DNA of 64,000 bases from Acidisphaera sp. L21. Lineage in GTDB: Bacteria > Pseudomonadota > Alphaproteobacteria > Acetobacterales > Acetobacteraceae. The notes beneath the pieces are model-generated. The model had not been told where the DNA came from, did not search any database, and saw only the letters and a program-made list of their open reading frames with translations. The stretch lies in assembly GCF_009765685.1 (NCBI RefSeq), contig NZ_LMUY01000074.1, positions 49,615 to 113,614 of the forward strand. Reading direction: 5' to 3'. Shown one piece after another: positions 63,955 through 64,000 of this stretch. Position numbers and translations under genes: made by a program. Each line of letters starts with the position of its first letter. Position 1 is the first letter of the stretch.

Positions 63955-64000
63955 ATGGCGTTCCCTACGCCGGATCAACCGGCAGATTGCGCAGAAAGGG
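63955..64000 (+). CDS. Possible start of a gene cut by the window end
   Basis: An ATG at 63955 opens a frame (MAFPTPDQPADCAER) that reaches the end of the window without a stop. Only 15 codons are visible, so the product cannot be named and the call is tentative. Confidence 0.25.
   Translation, partial: MAFPTPDQPADCAER

Overview
The window is a compact, GC-rich chromosomal stretch from an alphaproteobacterium. The dusB-ntrB-ntrC-ntrY-ntrX order, the fused ispDF gene, the ubiquinol-cytochrome c chaperone/yceD/rpmF/plsX/fabH/ihfA/merR order and ETF-QO are alphaproteobacterial hallmarks. The style of the liv clusters and the mix of genes suggest Rhodospirillales, perhaps Acetobacteraceae; that family-level call is inference. 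There is no prophage, insertion sequence, CRISPR array or rRNA. Two tRNA genes are present, tRNA-Pro(GGG) and tRNA-Gln(TTG), both on the minus strand.

Layout. 1-3290 (minus): a branched-chain amino acid type ABC importer with a fused LivM-LivG protein, cut by the left edge. 3429-6377 (minus): a tightly overlapping operon of aat, two tandem secreted paralogs with a conserved cysteine pair, and msrQ; then xthA. 7329-11844 (plus): a second, complete livKHMGF importer, followed by a small Gly/Tyr/Pro-rich secreted protein. 12317-14528 (minus): lolA, a class I glutamine amidotransferase-like hydrolase and a FAH-family hydrolase. Upstream of lolA lie two fragments that look like the remains of molybdate transporter genes modB and modC. 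14902-22260 (minus): dusB and the nitrogen-regulatory two-component pairs NtrBC and NtrYX. 22350-24304 (plus): ispDF and two small proteins.

24280-29776 (minus): cytochrome bc1 chaperone, yceD, rpmF, plsX, fabH, ihfA, merR, tRNA-Pro and a GNAT gene, with an unexplained hairpin-rich spacer between the last two. 29942-34378: bamE; then osmC, an acyl-CoA dehydrogenase-like gene and a sulfurtransferase diverging from a TetR regulator over a palindrome. 34375-43445 (minus): rsmB, guaB, rlmE, ppx/gppA, tRNA-Gln, ispE, a TPR lipoprotein and ETF-QO. 43544-49997: a divergent family-4-like uracil-DNA glycosylase, slt, moaB, dgt, erpA, a second xth and a small SLT protein. 50032-53417: rpmG (L33) and a large TPR/glycosyltransferase protein that probably uses a CTG start. 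53428-63900: a dienelactone hydrolase, a C-terminal remnant of isocitrate dehydrogenase, a tripartite hybrid histidine kinase, a nucleoside deoxyribosyltransferase, ampG, typA, a secreted protein, an adenosine kinase-like PfkB protein and an EI24/CysZ-like membrane protein.

Functional themes are amino acid uptake with nitrogen control (two liv systems, NtrBC/NtrYX), envelope building and repair (lolA, bamE, slt, ampG, plsX/fabH, msrQ), RNA and ribosome functions (dusB, rsmB, rlmE, rpmF, rpmG, typA) and DNA repair or nucleotide hygiene (two xth genes, UDG, dgt). Most genes are core. The less explained items are the cysteine-pair paralogs beside msrQ, the hairpin-rich spacer next to tRNA-Pro, the divergent UDG, the TPR-glycosyltransferase fusion and the modBC and icd remnants. 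I did not find a clearly new multi-gene system.
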